NCBI RefSeq assembly: GCF_000330505.1
Contig: NW_004440189.1
Location: 482,204 to 546,203 of the forward strand
Origin: Entamoeba invadens IP1
Taxonomy: Eukaryota > Evosea > Mastigamoebida > Endamoebidae
Direction: 5' to 3'
Length of the DNA stretch: 64,000 bases
Shown: positions 61,714 to 64,000 of the stretch, one piece after another
Layout: each line of letters begins with the position of its first letter
Numbering within the stretch: position 1 is the first letter of the stretch
Translations under genes and position numbers: made by a program
Notes under the pieces: generated by a model
What the model was told of the DNA's origin: nothing
Database searches by the model: none
What the model saw: the letters and a program-made list of their open reading frames with translations, nothing else

Positions 61714-64000
61714 ATGTATACAACAAGTCCAATCGACCTCGCATTCAATTTCAGGGCTGATATGATCAACTGGGAAATCGTTGACGCGCCCACACATTCT
61801 TCATTTCTCCATACCCAATCTTATTTGAAACGAACGGAGAATTCTATCAAGACGCGGTCGGTTTGTTTGTTACCGCACACAGCTGACCGGGTTTCTTCCA
61901 TCTTCTACGACACACCAAAACTCATTTCACTCTTCCCAAACGTTTCAGATTTTTGCGCTGAGCCAGATGGATCGTTTTGCATCAACTTTTTCATCACATC
62001 GATCAATCAAGTGTTCTCGACAAGGTTCAAATCACAGTCATTTCAATTCAGTCCACTCGAGGGTATCACTATCCACAACGAAACAAGTATTTTAATTGAG
62101 CACAATTATTACTTCAGACAAGACGAGAACACGACAAATACTTTGGTCATCATCGAAACGGTATTTCCAAACCAGTACAAAGTGCATAAGGTATTAATGC
62201 ACCACTCGCTGAACGCGTGCGAAGAGGCAATAAACAACTTATTTTTTCTTCTTGAAAATAATCAGTCGGTCATTCAAATTAACGAGATCAAGCGTGAGTT
62301 AATCCGTAAGTGTGTTCACAAAGACTATTTAACAAATATCCTCCATAAGTCGCCATCTTTCACCGCCTACACGACAAAAAGTATTAACGAAGTGATGATC
62401 ATTGGGTGTGGGAATTTTTGTGATTTCAAACAGGCGATGTCAGCGTTACCGAAGTTGGTGGTCAACGAACCATTTTTCACTTCATCAATTTTAGTTCAAC
62501 AGGAGGACAGTGTTTTAGGACCAAAATGGTTTCATAAAGAGAGCGTGTTTTTTGGTGAAATTCCAAGTGTAGTTGATGTCAAATATAGTGGATTAATAAG
62601 TGAACGGAATATGTTCTTCTGTTGTGCGTCTGGTGTACGGCGAAAGAATTGTGTTGAAGCGCACAATCCGGGGTGTGCATTTTCTTATGTGTTAGGAGCG
62701 GAGTGGGTTGAAAGTGTTGGACAAAAAGCAGTGTCGGTGTATTGCTTTCATTTTTTCATTCCTAAATTAGAATCGCAAGAACACCAATTACGAAAATTAG
62801 TGTTAACACATATTTTAGATCGCGTGATATTGACTCGCTATGTCATTGAAAGTTGTGGGATCGTCAAAGTAAACGAAATTTTTGTCAACAACAAACAACT
62901 CCCAAAAACACAGCACTCGCCACGCGAATTCCTTTTCGACTTATCTCAAAAAATTTTGCAGAACAACATGTTGCTGAAGAAAAATGTGAATCGGATGCGA
63001 ACACTTCTTAAAGAAAAAAGAAGACATGTGGCGACTAAAGGGAGATCCGGAGACTTCAATTTGTTCGCACTCCCAGAGAAAATACTTCACAAAATACTCA
63101 CCTTTCTTCCTTTGGAGGATTTGGTCGTTCTTTTAGCGGTGAGTAAGAGGTTTGTGTTCACATCAACTTTTTCATGTCGAGACCACTGTCTTTCATAATA
63201 AAAAGGAATAACTTGATAGAATGCACCTCTACGTTATGAACTCATTAGACCTCTGGCAAACATTCTACGACCTTTATTTCAACGCACTGACTTTCAAAAA
63301 GTTTAACTTGATAACACCACTGACACACCCTGAACCGTGTGATTACCATTACTTAGTTAAGACTTCTAAAATGCTTCAGTTCAATTGGAAGAACCAAATC
63401 AGTCTAAAAAAGTCGCGGATTGTACTGTTTGATAAAAGTCCAGTTGATTATATCAAGCCGACTCCTTGTGGAATGAGTATAATGGGCAGCTCGTGTGGTA
63501 AGTGTTGTCAAGTGGCGCACCCAACCAACTTGAAAACGCGCGAAGTGCTTGTTGGTGACAAAATAGTGTCACTTGAGTTGTACACTGAAATGGATAAATC
63601 GCTCATGTTCATGTTATTGAACAGTGGCGCAATTCGAGTCTACGTTGTTGGTAGTGATGATTATTCCACTATCACCACAGACAAGTTCGAGTACGCCTGT
63701 TCCATCCCACAACACCAATTTTGTTATTGGGACAAATCCGGGACTGTCTCCCTCTGCGACTTAGACACTGGAAAATGCAAATTTAAGTTCCAAACAGGAT
63801 CTCAAGAACAACTTCATGTCGATGAAATGGCACCGGATTTATTAGTCCTTTCTTCGACCGATAAGTGTTTGAAAGGTTTTGATTTGCGGTCCAATCGAGT
63901 CGTATTCAACAATTCGACGTTTGGAGGGTACATCACTACTTTCGATGGATTTGATAATTACATAGTGTGTGGGGGTACTGATGGCATTTTAACAATGCTC
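61714..64000 (+). CDS. F-box protein with N-terminal START-like region and C-terminal propeller-like domain, partial
   Basis: The ATG at 61714 is used; in-frame sequence before it has no ATG. Exon 1 ends at 63149 and exon 2 starts at 63220, with a 70-nt intron (GTTTGTGT to GATAG), still open at 64000 (738 residues seen). An F-box at about 451-490 (LPEKILHKILTFLPLEDLVVLLAVSKR) continues across the splice to MHLYVMNSLDLWQTFYD, the typical F-box end. The first 440 residues look like one or two START-like lipid-binding domains, a tentative reading. After the F-box, repeated W/D-type beta strands suggest a WD-like propeller. F-box proteins recruit substrates to SCF cullin ligases. Confidence 0.72.

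Noticed and set aside
1..64000. CRISPR arrays, bacterial operons or horizontally acquired islands
   Set aside because: No direct-repeat arrays, no Shine-Dalgarno-led gene strings, and codon use and introns are uniform across genes.

Overview
This window is nuclear DNA of an amoebozoan of the Entamoeba type. Genes are compact and moderately AT-rich, and the spacers between them are extremely AT-rich. I reconstructed twenty introns, mostly 39 to 120 nt long. Nearly all start GTTTGT (two start GTATGT, one GTTAGT) and end TAG, CAG or, once, AAG. Genes lie on both strands with no operon logic. The intron signal, the rather high coding GC and the presence of Tc1/mariner-like DNA transposons suggest a reptilian-type species such as E. 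invadens. That species call is inference. Two runs of exactly 100 N (37549-37648 and 59255-59354) are assembly gaps.

Layout. 1-8.2 kb: a partial cullin, a PP2A B55 subunit in four exons, an importin-alpha-like protein, a tetraspanin, a TMEM181-like membrane protein and a GSK3-type kinase. 9-16 kb: ribosomal protein eL43, VMP1, ribosomal protein eL30, a HIT zinc finger protein, a Maelstrom-domain protein, a CDC50-like small membrane protein and an amino acid transporter. 17-27 kb: a hypothetical gene, a tiny DSS1/SEM1 proteasome subunit gene, a secreted or surface protein, the splicing factor SYF2 and the largest subunit of RNA polymerase I. 29-40 kb: an ER thioredoxin-like protein, an FHA protein, ribosomal protein eS27, a GRP170-like Hsp70, a RhoGAP, CNOT9 and two unrecognised genes. 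40-46.4 kb is a transposon-rich desert: one Tc1/mariner element with 341-bp inverted repeats and a broken transposase, and two further TA-flanked inverted-repeat elements. 46.4-64 kb: a MIB/HERC2 protein, an LMBR1-domain protein, a methyltransferase, a protein with a domain otherwise known to me from plants, the Ssu72 phosphatase, a DENN-LIM fusion, a membrane-tethered autoproteolytic zinc finger protein, an acyltransferase and a partial F-box protein.

Most genes are housekeeping: ribosome (eL43, eL30, eS27 and Pol I for rRNA), mRNA metabolism (SYF2, Ssu72, CNOT9), protein turnover (cullin, DSS1, F-box), ER biology (VMP1, GRP170, TXNDC12-like) and signalling (PP2A-B, GSK3, RhoGAP, DENN). The strongest unusual candidate is the gene at 56995-59038. 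Once spliced it joins a C2H2 zinc finger, a Q/P-rich linker, an intramolecular chaperone (peptidase S74) domain of the kind that releases the metazoan factor MYRF, and a multi-pass membrane region with a Cys-rich tail. Also notable are the Maelstrom-domain protein, the plant-type domain protein, the very small DSS1 gene, a structured GC island at 52.4 kb, and a transposon whose inverted repeats are intact while its transposase is broken.
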